From positions 1 to 12,661 of the forward strand of contig DJYW01000144.1 in NCBI GenBank assembly GCA_002450255.1: a stretch of DNA of 12,661 nt, given 5' to 3'. Every line of letters starts with the position of its first letter. Position 1 is the stretch's first letter. This stretch comes from Gammaproteobacteria bacterium UBA6968 (GTDB lineage: Bacteria; Pseudomonadota; Gammaproteobacteria; Pseudomonadales; Azotimanducaceae). Both the position numbers and the translations under genes were made by a program. Of the stretch, positions 1 to 7,525 are shown one piece after another. The notes beneath the pieces were generated by a model that saw nothing but the letters and a program-made list of their open reading frames with translations, did no database searches and had not been told where the DNA came from.

Positions 1-24
1 GTTCAAGTCCGGCTCCGGGCACCA
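1..24 (+). tRNA. 3' end of a tRNA, probably tRNA-Leu (partial)
   Basis: The first bases read as the 3' part of a tRNA: the TTCAAGT T-loop, a T-stem strand CCGGC, an acceptor strand TCCGGGC, discriminator A and an encoded CCA. The acceptor strand implies a 5' end GCCCGGA, which fits bacterial tRNA-Leu (from memory of that family). The anticodon lies outside the window, so the isotype is an inference. No integrase or repeated tRNA end is visible downstream, so nothing suggests an island inserted here. Confidence 0.85.
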
Positions 25-49
25 AATATTTTGTAGGTCAGATATTTGG
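22..49. repeat. 8-bp perfect inverted repeat overlapping the tRNA CCA end
   Basis: CCAAATAT (22-29) is matched by ATATTTGG (42-49) with a 12-base loop. The left arm starts inside the tRNA CCA end. There is no T-run after the right arm, so it is not a standard intrinsic terminator. It could be a 3' processing or stabilising hairpin of the tRNA transcript, or chance in AT-rich DNA. Confidence 0.4.
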
Positions 50-151
50 GAGGTTCTCTAAATTTTCGCCGATATTTTCGTCCCTATCTTCTCCGACGAT
101 GAGAATGTTCTATTGAAAAAAAACCTTTCATCGAGCTATGGCTGTTCGTAA

Positions 152-682
152 ATGACTGATAACTTAGTGTCATCAAAGCGATCGATTGTCCTCGTGCCCG
201 ATACCTTTGACGTGCCAAGCGTCTTAGAAACTCCTGATTTCAGATTGCGTATGCTTACGGTGAACGACGTTGTAAAAGACTTCGACGCAGTCAGCAGCAG
301 CGCTGAGGCGCTGCGTGGTTTATGGCCGCAATCCACCTGGCCAGCGGGACTTACCTTAGAGCAAAACCTGATAGATCTTGGGTGGCATCAAAAGGAATTT
401 CAGCGACGTTCGTCGTTCACCTACACCGTTGCCGAGTTAGACGAGTCACGCGTGCTTGGTTGTGTTTATATCTACCCAACTTTGAAAGCAGGTTATGACG
501 TGGAGGTCTATTTCTGGACGAGGCCTGCAGAGCAAATACCAAATGTAGAACCGGACTCACTCGAACGAACTGTGAAAAGTTGGCTCAGAAATGTTTGGCC
601 TTTCCAAGCGCCGGCATTCCCAGGACTAGATATTCCTTATCAGCAATGGAATGCACTACCTGATAAGGTCTTTTCCCAATAA
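152..682 (+). CDS. GNAT-like N-acetyltransferase family protein
   Basis: This 176-aa soluble protein has no signal peptide or membrane segment. The stretch around residues 90-123 (YTVAELDESRVLGCVYIYPT, then GYDVEVYFWTRP) looks like the central beta strands of a GNAT fold, in which a sheet carries acyl-CoA. The N-terminal part (about 28-48, FRLRMLTVNDVVKDFDAV) resembles the first strand and helix of the same fold. A canonical acyl-CoA pyrophosphate loop (Q/RxxGxG/A) is not obvious, and the segment after residue 125 is short, so catalytic activity is uncertain. The ATG at 152 is preceded by only a weak ribosome binding site. The gene stands alone between the tRNA and the convergent importer operon, so context gives no substrate. 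The family call is from sequence flavour, not from a search. Confidence 0.6.
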   Translation: MTDNLVSSKRSIVLVPDTFDVPSVLETPDFRLRMLTVNDVVKDFDAVSSSAEALRGLWPQSTWPAGLTLEQNLIDLGWHQKEFQRRSSFTYTVAELDESRVLGCVYIYPTLKAGYDVEVYFWTRPAEQIPNVEPDSLERTVKSWLRNVWPFQAPAFPGLDIPYQQWNALPDKVFSQ

Positions 683-795
683 TGGCATGACCAGCAGCGC
701 TTTTGACTAAACGGGCTGATTGCGCGCGTACAGACGTTCAGAGTTATGTGTCGGAGCCGCCACTCCACCAACGTAATCGTCTGGTTAGATTCATC

Positions 796-1611
796 TCACT
801 CTTTAATGCCGAGCAAACTCCACAACTTTCCCGTCGCCGCGATGTAGGAAAGCACGATTAGTGAAAACAACATATAGACCATGGTGCCAACTGATAACGT
901 AGGCTCGAACCCGTATCGCTGTGAGTTGTAGATTTTAATGGGCAGAGTTTCTATTGAAAAGCCGCTAACCATGAAGGCAATAATGTACTCGTTCATCGAG
1001 ATAATAAGCGCAAATAGTGCACCTGCCACAAGGTAGGGGCGGATAATAGGGATCACAAGCTTGGTCAATATCTGCCGCTCGGAATAGCCCATGAGCTTCG
1101 CCGCTTCTACATGTATTTGCTCTACTTGGCCCAACCCAAGTCGCGCGGTGACAAGCGGAATCGCAACCAACAACGCCGTATGGCCCAAAATAATTCCGGC
1201 GAGCGAACCGAGCAGGCCTAAAAATGCGGTAACCAAAGAGATCGAAACCGCAAAAACGATACCCGGTAGAAGAAAAGGAAGACTTACCGCGCCAACCAGA
1301 GATTGGTTAAGTTTACTCTGCCGGCGCCACATAAGCAGTGCTGTTGCGAGCGCTATGGCTGTGGCGAAGACTGAAGAGACAACAGCGATTAGCACGCTAT
1401 TGAAAAGCGAACTGGTCCAACTGGGGTCGGCGAAGAAATTCACATACCAATTTATTGAAGGATCTTGGGGCGGGAAAGCCATCTGTCGTGGGCCGTTAAA
1501 TGAGGATCCCAACACCACGAAGATTGGGGTGTATAAAAATACGCCGAGGCCTGTAAGGGCGATCAGTCTAGGAAGCTTCAATAGGTTTTCTGCCAAAAAT
1601 GAGTTGAGCAA
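796..1611 (-). CDS. ABC transporter permease, PotC-like (second permease)
   Basis: This 271-aa inner-membrane protein has about six hydrophobic segments (near residues 17-36, 70-94, 105-130, 137-156, 195-216 and 240-260). The cytoplasmic EAA loop that contacts the ATPase is clear at about 169-190 (EAAKLMGYSERQILTKLVIP). Together with the adjacent permease it would form the heterodimeric channel of a polyamine/opine-type importer (MetI-like/BPD_transp_1 family). The upstream permease stops at 1568, so the reading frame overlaps it by 44 bases if the first possible codon, TTG at 1611, is used. No ATG lies near the N terminus. Other TTG codons at 1596 and 1581 would shorten the protein by 5 or 10 residues. 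None has a clear ribosome binding site, so translation is probably coupled to the upstream gene. The start is uncertain; the family call is strong. Confidence 0.88.
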   Translation of the reverse strand: MLNSFLAENLLKLPRLIALTGLGVFLYTPIFVVLGSSFNGPRQMAFPPQDPSINWYVNFFADPSWTSSLFNSVLIAVVSSVFATAIALATALLMWRRQSKLNQSLVGAVSLPFLLPGIVFAVSISLVTAFLGLLGSLAGIILGHTALLVAIPLVTARLGLGQVEQIHVEAAKLMGYSERQILTKLVIPIIRPYLVAGALFALIISMNEYIIAFMVSGFSIETLPIKIYNSQRYGFEPTLSVGTMVYMLFSLIVLSYIAATGKLWSLLGIKE

Positions 1612-2419
1612 CTGCCAGACACAGCAGTACCGCGATGAGCAGGCAAAAAGACAGCGCCACAGCGAACGGTACGTTGAACGTTCTCATAAAGTCCGCGATG
1701 AACACCGCAAACATCCAGTCTGACGGTTTGCCCAATTGCTGGGATATAACGAAGCCACCAATGTTTAACAGGAAGGTGAGTATGCCGGTTTGAAATATAG
1801 GGCCGCGTAGCGAAGGCAACACCACCAAAAAAAATACTGAGGTTTTTGAGAAACCCATGGTGTAGGCGCTCTCGTTGAGAGATGGGTCAAGCCTGCGAAT
1901 TGCAGGGAGAAGCAAAATCATGGCAATTGGCAGGGAAAAGTACACCAGCACCACAAACATAGCAGGGAAACTTGGCCACCAGGCCTTATCTCCCGAGATG
2001 ATGCCGGAATAGCTCAACCAACCCGGAATTCCGCTGCTTTGCGACAGTAACAACTGCCATGCGAATGCCGTCAATACCTCAGAAAGCGCCAGACTTGCTA
2101 GTAGCATTACCACCCAGGCACTGCGCGCGCGATTTTTTAATCTTGCAATGGTAAGCGTCAGCGGTACCGCCAAGCCCAACGTCACGACGGTAATCCCCGC
2201 CACAAGCCCTAAGGTATAGCCAATCTGGACCGCGTAATACGAGTCATAAAATACTTCTTCGAAGTTAGACAGATCATAGCGGATCACCTCACCAGTTAAC
2301 GGATCAGCGGTTGAAACCGCGGTGGTGAACAAAAAGAGTAGCGGCCCAAGTGAGACAATAACGCAATAAAGCACTAACAATAGGTATGTGGCTGCAATCG
2401 GTTGCTGCTGCTTATTCAC
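1568..2419 (-). CDS. ABC transporter permease, PotB-like (first permease)
   Basis: This inner-membrane permease is 283 aa from the chosen GTG at 2419. It has about six hydrophobic segments (near 10-32, 68-92, 102-124, 151-174, 208-228 and 252-274) and an EAA loop at about 183-204 (ESAYTMGFSKTSVFFLVVLP). The periplasmic stretch after the first helix (LTGEVIRYDLSNFEEVF) is typical of PotB/PotH-type permeases. The GTG overlaps the end of the ATPase gene by eight bases (GTGAATAA), a usual translational-coupling arrangement, with a weak GGA upstream. An in-frame ATG at 2485 would add 22 residues rich in Arg and Lys but would overlap the ATPase by 74 bases and has no visible ribosome binding site, so it is less likely. 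It pairs with the downstream permease to form the channel. Confidence 0.88.
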   Translation of the reverse strand: MNKQQQPIAATYLLLVLYCVIVSLGPLLFLFTTAVSTADPLTGEVIRYDLSNFEEVFYDSYYAVQIGYTLGLVAGITVVTLGLAVPLTLTIARLKNRARSAWVVMLLASLALSEVLTAFAWQLLLSQSSGIPGWLSYSGIISGDKAWWPSFPAMFVVLVYFSLPIAMILLLPAIRRLDPSLNESAYTMGFSKTSVFFLVVLPSLRGPIFQTGILTFLLNIGGFVISQQLGKPSDWMFAVFIADFMRTFNVPFAVALSFCLLIAVLLCLAVAQLIFGRKPIEAS

Positions 2420-3458
2420 ACGGCGTATCCGTAAAAATAAACGCTTTCGACATATCAAGCCCAAATTGGATCGTCTCTTGTGCATCAGGCCATAGATTAT
2501 TTATCCAAACGGTTGTGCCGCTGCACCGAGCGCATATTTGTGGAAAGTCTCCGATATCTCGATGAAAAAGTACTTCGGCCTCGAGTTCTCCAGAGCTCAC
2601 AACCGCGTCCGCAGCAAAATACACTTTGTATTGATCTGAGCTGTGGCTTGCGCTGATGTCCACGTCGCGGGCAACGAGCTTATTGGTATCGGCTTGGTAA
2701 AGGCAACCGCTCTCGAGATAGCAGGATAATTCATTGCGTCGTCCAACAAACTTAGCGACAAATTGCGTTGCCGGCGACGTCAACAGCGCGACTGCAGAAT
2801 CTACTTGCTCGACAGCACCGCCATGCATCACAACCACCTGATCGCTAACCGTAAAAGCCTCTTCCTGATCGTGGGTCACCATTACAATGCTGATACCCAG
2901 CTGTTTTTGAATGACGCGAATCTCAGTGCGCAATTCGTCTCTCAGCTCGGCATCAAGCGCCGAAAAAGGTTCGTCGAGCAACAACATATGGGGGCCCTGG
3001 GCCAAAGCCCGAGCAATCGCTACTCTTTGCGCCTGGCCGCCTGAAATCTTATCGATAGGCTGAGGCGCTACTTCCTCGATATGCATCATGCGGAGCAACT
3101 CCAAGGCACGCTCTCGCATGGATGCTTCCGGCAGTTTTAGGCGTCGCAAAGGAAACATAACGTTTTCTATCACGCTCAAGTGAGGAAACAACGCGAGGGT
3201 TTGAAATACCATGCCGCAATCGCGATCCGCAGGTGGGCTATGCGTAATGTCTTTAGTACCACGATGTACGGTACCCCAAGATGGTTGCTGCAGACCCGCT
3301 AACACTCTGAGTAGTGTCGTCTTGCCGCAGCCAGACGGCCCTAATAGTGAAGTGAACGATCCTGGTGCAAATTCCAGATTGATGCCTCGTAAAATAGCAT
3401 GCCCATCAAGTTCCACAGCAACGTCACTGAGACTGGTACCGTCGAATACCTGAGACAT
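2412..3458 (-). CDS. ABC transporter ATP-binding protein, PotA-like
   Basis: This 348-aa cytoplasmic ATPase energises the importer. All nucleotide-binding motifs are present: Walker A GPSGCGKTT (40-48), Q-loop at Q86, signature ISGGQAQR (138-145, with I replacing the common L), Walker B MLLLDEPFSALD (158-169) and the H-loop histidine in VTHDQEE (H196). Residues after about 240 form a C-terminal regulatory region of the TOBE/MOP type found in PotA, FbpC and MalK-like subunits. The start is ATG at 3458 with AGGA seven bases upstream. It is the first gene of the minus-strand operon, and the two permeases follow with overlaps. Membership in the spermidine/putrescine/iron/opine (CUT1-MOI) group is clear; the exact substrate is not. 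Confidence 0.93.
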   Translation of the reverse strand: MSQVFDGTSLSDVAVELDGHAILRGINLEFAPGSFTSLLGPSGCGKTTLLRVLAGLQQPSWGTVHRGTKDITHSPPADRDCGMVFQTLALFPHLSVIENVMFPLRRLKLPEASMRERALELLRMMHIEEVAPQPIDKISGGQAQRVAIARALAQGPHMLLLDEPFSALDAELRDELRTEIRVIQKQLGISIVMVTHDQEEAFTVSDQVVVMHGGAVEQVDSAVALLTSPATQFVAKFVGRRNELSCYLESGCLYQADTNKLVARDVDISASHSSDQYKVYFAADAVVSSGELEAEVLFHRDIGDFPQICARCSGTTVWINNLWPDAQETIQFGLDMSKAFIFTDTPCE

Positions 3459-3508
3459 AGAGGTTTCCTAGGCAATTTGAGGAAAAAATTTGATCGCGAT
3501 TTGTTGGT

Positions 3509-3518
3509 TTGCGCGCAA
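3509..3518. promoter_or_regulatory. 10-bp palindrome TTGCGCGCAA in the divergent promoter region (possible operator)
   Basis: The 134-base gap between the divergent ATPase gene and the first binding-protein gene holds the perfect palindrome TTGCGCGCAA. It sits within a wider inverted repeat, TGTTG (3502-3506) and CAACA (3516-3520). A second small palindrome, ATCGCGAT, is at 3493-3500. Such symmetry suits a dimeric repressor (LacI- or GntR-like), but no regulator gene is visible to pair with it and no convincing -35/-10 pair could be assigned. Function is inferred from position only. Confidence 0.3.
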
Positions 3519-3592
3519 CATTTGTGGGTACGCAACTTGCAGCCAAGGCTAGGCAACAAGCAAGCAAGATAGCATACATTTGGGTGCTTACA

Positions 3593-4660
3593 ATGAAACG
3601 ACGTCATTTCCTCGCGGCTGCAATAACGGCACCAGCGCTTAGCAGCTCAGTTTTACAGGCAGCCAGCGCGGATGCTGCGCCGCTGCGGATATCGGCCTTC
3701 GGCGGATTTTTTCAAGATGAGTTTGAATCAAAAATCTGCCGAAAATTTACCCAAGAAACCGGCATTCCTGTCATCACAATCAGTCAGGGACAAGGAGATG
3801 ATTGGCTATTCCCGCTGGTGCGTTCGGTCAGAAGCGGCCTCGACCCGATGGATCTTACCTTCCTGGATCAAGTCGGACTTACCAAAGTAGCCAAGATGGG
3901 AAATATCGTCCAGCCGCTAAAATTGCAGTACATGCCATCGGCGGCGAAGCTGGACGAGCGTTATCTTTTTACTTCTGCAGGCCAAACGCTGGGCGTGGGT
4001 ATAATGGAGTGGTATCAAAGTATTGTGATTAATCCCGATGTAGTCGCGCGCCGGCCAACATCATGGAAAGAGCTTTTCGAGGACGAATTTTACCGAAAGA
4101 AAATCGGCTTAATCGGTCTCTACGACGGCGGCATGATCGAGGTTGTTGCGCAAACATATTTTGACGGCAATGACACGCTATCGTCTCGTGCAGGTATTCG
4201 CGCGGTGATTGCAAAAATCGCAGAACTGAAAGATCAAGTTGGATTTTGGTGGACTGCAGAGAGTCAGATGGAACAGGCGCTGCGCAGTCAAAACGTTGTT
4301 GCAGGCTCCTTCTTTCACGATATCGCAATGCTGCTCGCGGCTGAGCAATTTCCTATCGCCTCAGTTTTTCCCGTCGAGGGTAGTTTTACCGGTATCAATA
4401 AACTGTGTATTCCTTACAACTCGTCTAGGACGGCCGACGCTCACCGCTTCATTGATTTTTGTGCTCGCGCTGATAACCAAGCGGTGTTCGCTCGGGCAAT
4501 GAAGCTTGCGATTGTGCTACCGAACGAAGAGGTAGGGCTGTCCCAAGCAGAGTTCGATCTGGTTAGTTCAAAAATTCCACCAATACGACCAGCTGCAGCC
4601 GTCATGGTCGAGCAAGCCGACTACTTGCAGCGGCTTTGGCAGCGCATGATCACGGGCTGA
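3593..4660 (+). CDS. Tat-exported periplasmic solute-binding protein 1 (PotD/PotF-like)
   Basis: This 355-aa extracellular substrate-binding protein starts with a twin-arginine signal (MKRRHFLAAA, a hydrophobic stretch, then small residues near AASADA at about 23-28). There is no lipobox Cys, so the mature protein should be free in the periplasm. The mature part begins PLRISAFGG and has the layout of the bacterial extracellular solute-binding family used by polyamine/iron/opine importers, with a conserved block WWTAESQMEQALRS near residues 220-233. The ATG at 3593 is preferred over a TTG 84 bases upstream because it places the Tat motif at the N terminus. It diverges from the PotABC-like operon, which lacks its own binding protein, so it very likely delivers substrate to that importer. 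The next gene is a paralogue. Confidence 0.88.
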   Translation: MKRRHFLAAAITAPALSSSVLQAASADAAPLRISAFGGFFQDEFESKICRKFTQETGIPVITISQGQGDDWLFPLVRSVRSGLDPMDLTFLDQVGLTKVAKMGNIVQPLKLQYMPSAAKLDERYLFTSAGQTLGVGIMEWYQSIVINPDVVARRPTSWKELFEDEFYRKKIGLIGLYDGGMIEVVAQTYFDGNDTLSSRAGIRAVIAKIAELKDQVGFWWTAESQMEQALRSQNVVAGSFFHDIAMLLAAEQFPIASVFPVEGSFTGINKLCIPYNSSRTADAHRFIDFCARADNQAVFARAMKLAIVLPNEEVGLSQAEFDLVSSKIPPIRPAAAVMVEQADYLQRLWQRMITG

Positions 4661-4712
4661 CAACCATGCAGCTAACCCCAACGATGCTAAAACATACGAG
4701 TACGAATACGCC

Positions 4713-5780
4713 ATGAAACGACGCACACTTCTCGCGCTGCCTGCAGCCCTTCTGCCATCCATAGGTCTTTCAGCCGACAGCGAGTCGCGCTCAAGACCGC
4801 TGACGGTGTCAGCCTTTGGCGGCGTGTTCCAAGAGGCATTTACTCGCTACGTGGCGAGCAAATTCACAGACGAGACCGGCATAGTGGTGAAAGTTGTTAG
4901 TCAAAGCCTGGACGATACCTGGGTTTTTGGTATTGCTAACGCGGTTAGAAATGGGCTTGCACCGGTCGATCTGACCATTTTGACCCGAGCGCAAATTATC
5001 CGCTTGGAGAGAATTGGCGGGATACTCCAACCTTTCAGAAAAGCAAACCTAACCAATCTGAAAGGACTGCAGGACGAATACATCAACCAAGACATGGGCG
5101 GCGTCACTGGTGTTGGCACCATGGCGTGGTTTATTAACTTGGTAACCAATACCACTGCGACCGACGGCCTGTCCGTTAGTTCTTGGCGCGAGGTATTTGA
5201 ATCTCCCAATTACAACGACCGCATTGGGCTGCAGGGCTTTTATAATGGCGGGCTGTTGGAAACCTTGGCTAACGTCTATCTTGACGGCAATTCATCGTTA
5301 GCGACCGATGCGGGGCTTCGAGAAGTGTTTGCTATTCTGCGCAAGATCAAACCTAGGATCAAACTTTGGTGGACAGGCGAAAGCCAAATGGAACAGGGTC
5401 TACGCTCCGGTGATATCGTGACAGGTATGTATCCTCACGACGTAGCTCTACTGTTAGCGGAGAAAGGCCTGCCTGTTGCGTCTGTGTTCCCGAAAGAATG
5501 CGCCTTTATGGGCGTTGGATACTTTGCTTGTCCGGCAACTTCAACGCAGCTCAGCAGCGTTGAGCGCTTTGTTGACTTTTGCCTACGACCGGCAATACAG
5601 ATGGAGTACGCGAGGAAAATGAAGCTATCACCGGTATTGCCATTTGATGATATGAGCCTAAGCCAAACCGAGTTTGAAACAGTCTCCACTCTTGGCAAAG
5701 TGGTAACACCTGCTTCACAAGTAATGGTTGATCGGGCGAGCGACCTGCAGAAAATGTGGCAACGAGCTCTGACGCGTTAG
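4713..5780 (+). CDS. Tat-exported periplasmic solute-binding protein 2 (PotD/PotF-like paralogue)
   Basis: This protein is also 355 aa, with a twin-arginine signal (MKRRTLLALPAALLPSIGLSADS). It is a clear paralogue of the preceding gene. Matching blocks include SAFGG-FQ after the signal, GL-P-DLT-L near 85-95, IGL-G-Y-GG near 170-180, WWT-ESQMEQ-LRS near 220-233, ASVFP, MKL--VLP and, at the end, LQ-(L/M)WQR. It starts 52 bases after the first copy and no terminator is visible between them, so they are probably co-transcribed. Divergence between the copies is substantial, so this is an old duplication, perhaps with different ligand ranges sharing one importer (inference). Its stop codon is one base from the stop of the convergent minus-strand operon. 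Confidence 0.88.
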   Translation: MKRRTLLALPAALLPSIGLSADSESRSRPLTVSAFGGVFQEAFTRYVASKFTDETGIVVKVVSQSLDDTWVFGIANAVRNGLAPVDLTILTRAQIIRLERIGGILQPFRKANLTNLKGLQDEYINQDMGGVTGVGTMAWFINLVTNTTATDGLSVSSWREVFESPNYNDRIGLQGFYNGGLLETLANVYLDGNSSLATDAGLREVFAILRKIKPRIKLWWTGESQMEQGLRSGDIVTGMYPHDVALLLAEKGLPVASVFPKECAFMGVGYFACPATSTQLSSVERFVDFCLRPAIQMEYARKMKLSPVLPFDDMSLSQTEFETVSTLGKVVTPASQVMVDRASDLQKMWQRALTR

Positions 5781-5781
5781 C

Positions 5782-6429
5782 CTAGGTCGTCTCTATAAGT
5801 TGCCAGTTCGCTGAGGCAAAGTAGTCCAATACGTACTGGGTCGAATGTCCATTCGCAGCGGCGCTCGTAAAAGCCCTTTCAACTTCCAGCAATCCATCTT
5901 TTTCGATGTAAACCGCAGCACCAAACTGGCAGACATAGGCGGTGCGGCGGTCTTGGACGATTTTCACCGCCGCCAGTTGATTATCTGTGTGAAAGACAAA
6001 GGTCTGTGTGCAAGTGGAAGATGTGACGCGGCACCATTTCTCTTCGAAAGGTAGCGTAACGCCGTCGCGGGTTACCTCCCCCGCTTCAAAACAACCGAAG
6101 TCGGTAAAAACAAAGCTACCGCAGTCAACGCCAGTATCGCCAGCGGTATCAACTAGATGGTGGAACGTGACTTTTGGGTTAGCCCATTCGATCTGGCCTG
6201 CGAACGCCCAACCCTGCCGGGTCCCGTCATTGAACCCAGTTCTAACGTCGATAAACCAGGTTTTGCCTTGCAGCCACAATACCTCAACGGACTCCTCGAC
6301 TTTGGCGCCGGCAATCAGCATATGCTCACGCGCGAGCACCGCGTTGGTCAGTCTTGGGCACGGGCTAGCCGAAGCTATGCCCAACGACGCGGCATCAAAC
6401 TCCACCTGTGGCTGAGTAGTTTTGCTCAT
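5782..6429 (-). CDS. uncharacterised protein, weak resemblance to HRI1-type beta-barrel proteins
   Basis: This 215-aa protein starts at ATG 6429, four bases after the Rieske gene stop. A GTG at 6453 would add eight residues and overlap that gene. It has no signal peptide or membrane helices. The composition is rich in beta-strand residues, with many aromatics (W52, W58, W74, W83, W132, W209) and seven Cys after the N terminus. Landmarks are QGWAFAGQIEW (72-82), FHHLVDTAGDTG (89-100), DCGSFVFTDFG (102-112) and PFEEKWCRV (127-135). The order WAFAG, then a VDT motif, then a D-C-G segment, then FEEKW recalls the lipocalin-like HRI1 family, but this is from memory and unverified. Its tight position as last gene of the oxygenase operon suggests a role in that pathway, such as substrate or product binding. 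No catalytic motif is recognisable. Confidence 0.75.
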   Translation of the reverse strand: MSKTTQPQVEFDAASLGIASASPCPRLTNAVLAREHMLIAGAKVEESVEVLWLQGKTWFIDVRTGFNDGTRQGWAFAGQIEWANPKVTFHHLVDTAGDTGVDCGSFVFTDFGCFEAGEVTRDGVTLPFEEKWCRVTSSTCTQTFVFHTDNQLAAVKIVQDRRTAYVCQFGAAVYIEKDGLLEVERAFTSAAANGHSTQYVLDYFASANWQLIETT

Positions 6430-6433
6430 AGGC

Positions 6434-7525
6434 TCATAGGCCCATAAATCCACAGTAAGCTTGTTGGAATTTCACAATCGGCTCTTCCCAACGCTTTGCC
6501 ATCGGGCCCACCGAAAAAGCACTTGATCGGACACTTTGCTGAAGCCTCTCCACAGCGCTGCAGTCCTCTCCCATAACCTGATCAAGCTCCTTAAAGCCCT
6601 CCTCCGGCATCACGCTTTCCGGCATTGCTAGAGTTCTGATTTCGACTTCGCAGGTTTCCGGACCGGTCGGGTGCACGTTAACCGTGGCGAAGGATGTGGG
6701 ACTCGTCAGCAACGCAAGGTTGGGGAATATAAGATGCGCGCCAATAAAGGCATCGTCAGCGTGTAATCCAGGAATTTCTTTAAGTCCTGGGCGTCGTGAC
6801 GCAGCATTGAAATCATGCCCCTCGCGAACATTTTCAAACGATGTCCAATGCGGACCATGTTGGGTCAGCTCGCCAGTATCGTGAGAGAAGTCTTTCAGGC
6901 TGCTTGAGTGCAGATAGTAAAGGTGTAGCCAGTCAATGTGGTTTTCGATGAAAAATTTCCAGTTAGCCTTTATTGGATACACGCTTACGTCAATTTCGCT
7001 CAGTCGCGATGGCCGGAACCTCGCAAGTCGTGTGTCAAGCCCGTCAAACCAATGGGACAGTGGCTGTGTATTTGCCTCAGCGTGAACAAAAACAAGACCA
7101 TCCCAAACTGCAACGCTGCCTTTCAACAAACCCCAGTCGCGAGTATTAATGTCCGGAAATTGCGTGCTTTTCTGCGGTACGTGGGTGAGGTTTCCTTCCA
7201 GATCGTAGCGCCAAGCGTGGTATGGACACGAGATACCTTGATTTTTACCGCAAGAGGTCAGCATTTTCGCGCCTCGGTGCCGACAGACGTTGTGCAGCGC
7301 ATTTAGTTTGCCGTTTTCTGATCGGGTAATCAGCATTGGTTGATAGCCAACCTCTACAACAAGGTAGTCACCGACTTCACTAAGCTCGGTCTCTAAACCT
7401 GCAAATTTCCAGGTCTTGTTGAACAGATTCTGTTGCTCCGCCTCAAACCACTCGTGTGAGTAATAATGTTCAGGACGCAAGACATAACCTTGCTGGGGTT
7501 GCAAATCCACAAGTTTCGTTGTCAT
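6434..7525 (-). CDS. Rieske-type non-heme iron oxygenase, alpha subunit
   Basis: This 363-aa cytoplasmic oxygenase has an N-terminal Rieske [2Fe-2S] domain with C81-x-H83 and C100-PY-H103 as cluster ligands. The C-terminal catalytic domain carries the mononuclear iron motif ENHIDWLHLYYLH, giving H201 and H206, with a likely third ligand D321 in GEDCSAVERLQQSVRSS. The bridging Asp between the two centres in this family would be D198. The length matches single-component-alpha enzymes such as carnitine, betaine or aromatic demethylases/hydroxylases. The substrate cannot be told from these motifs. Start ATG 7525 overlaps the upstream oxygenase stop as ATGA, so the two are translationally coupled. 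These enzymes need an electron-transfer reductase; none is encoded in the window. Confidence 0.93.
   Translation of the reverse strand: MTTKLVDLQPQQGYVLRPEHYYSHEWFEAEQQNLFNKTWKFAGLETELSEVGDYLVVEVGYQPMLITRSENGKLNALHNVCRHRGAKMLTSCGKNQGISCPYHAWRYDLEGNLTHVPQKSTQFPDINTRDWGLLKGSVAVWDGLVFVHAEANTQPLSHWFDGLDTRLARFRPSRLSEIDVSVYPIKANWKFFIENHIDWLHLYYLHSSSLKDFSHDTGELTQHGPHWTSFENVREGHDFNAASRRPGLKEIPGLHADDAFIGAHLIFPNLALLTSPTSFATVNVHPTGPETCEVEIRTLAMPESVMPEEGFKELDQVMGEDCSAVERLQQSVRSSAFSVGPMAKRWEEPIVKFQQAYCGFMGL

Noticed and set aside
1..151. A tRNA-linked genomic island or attachment site
   Set aside because: No integrase, no direct repeat of the tRNA 3' end and no mobile-element gene were seen in the window.
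1091..1723. A 210-codon open frame on the + strand across the two permease genes
   Set aside because: It lies antisense to two clear membrane permeases with intact EAA loops; its translation is low-complexity and shows no domain, so it is a shadow frame.
3509..3592. Upstream TTG start for the first binding protein, adding 28 residues
   Set aside because: It would bury the twin-arginine motif away from the N terminus and has no ribosome binding site.
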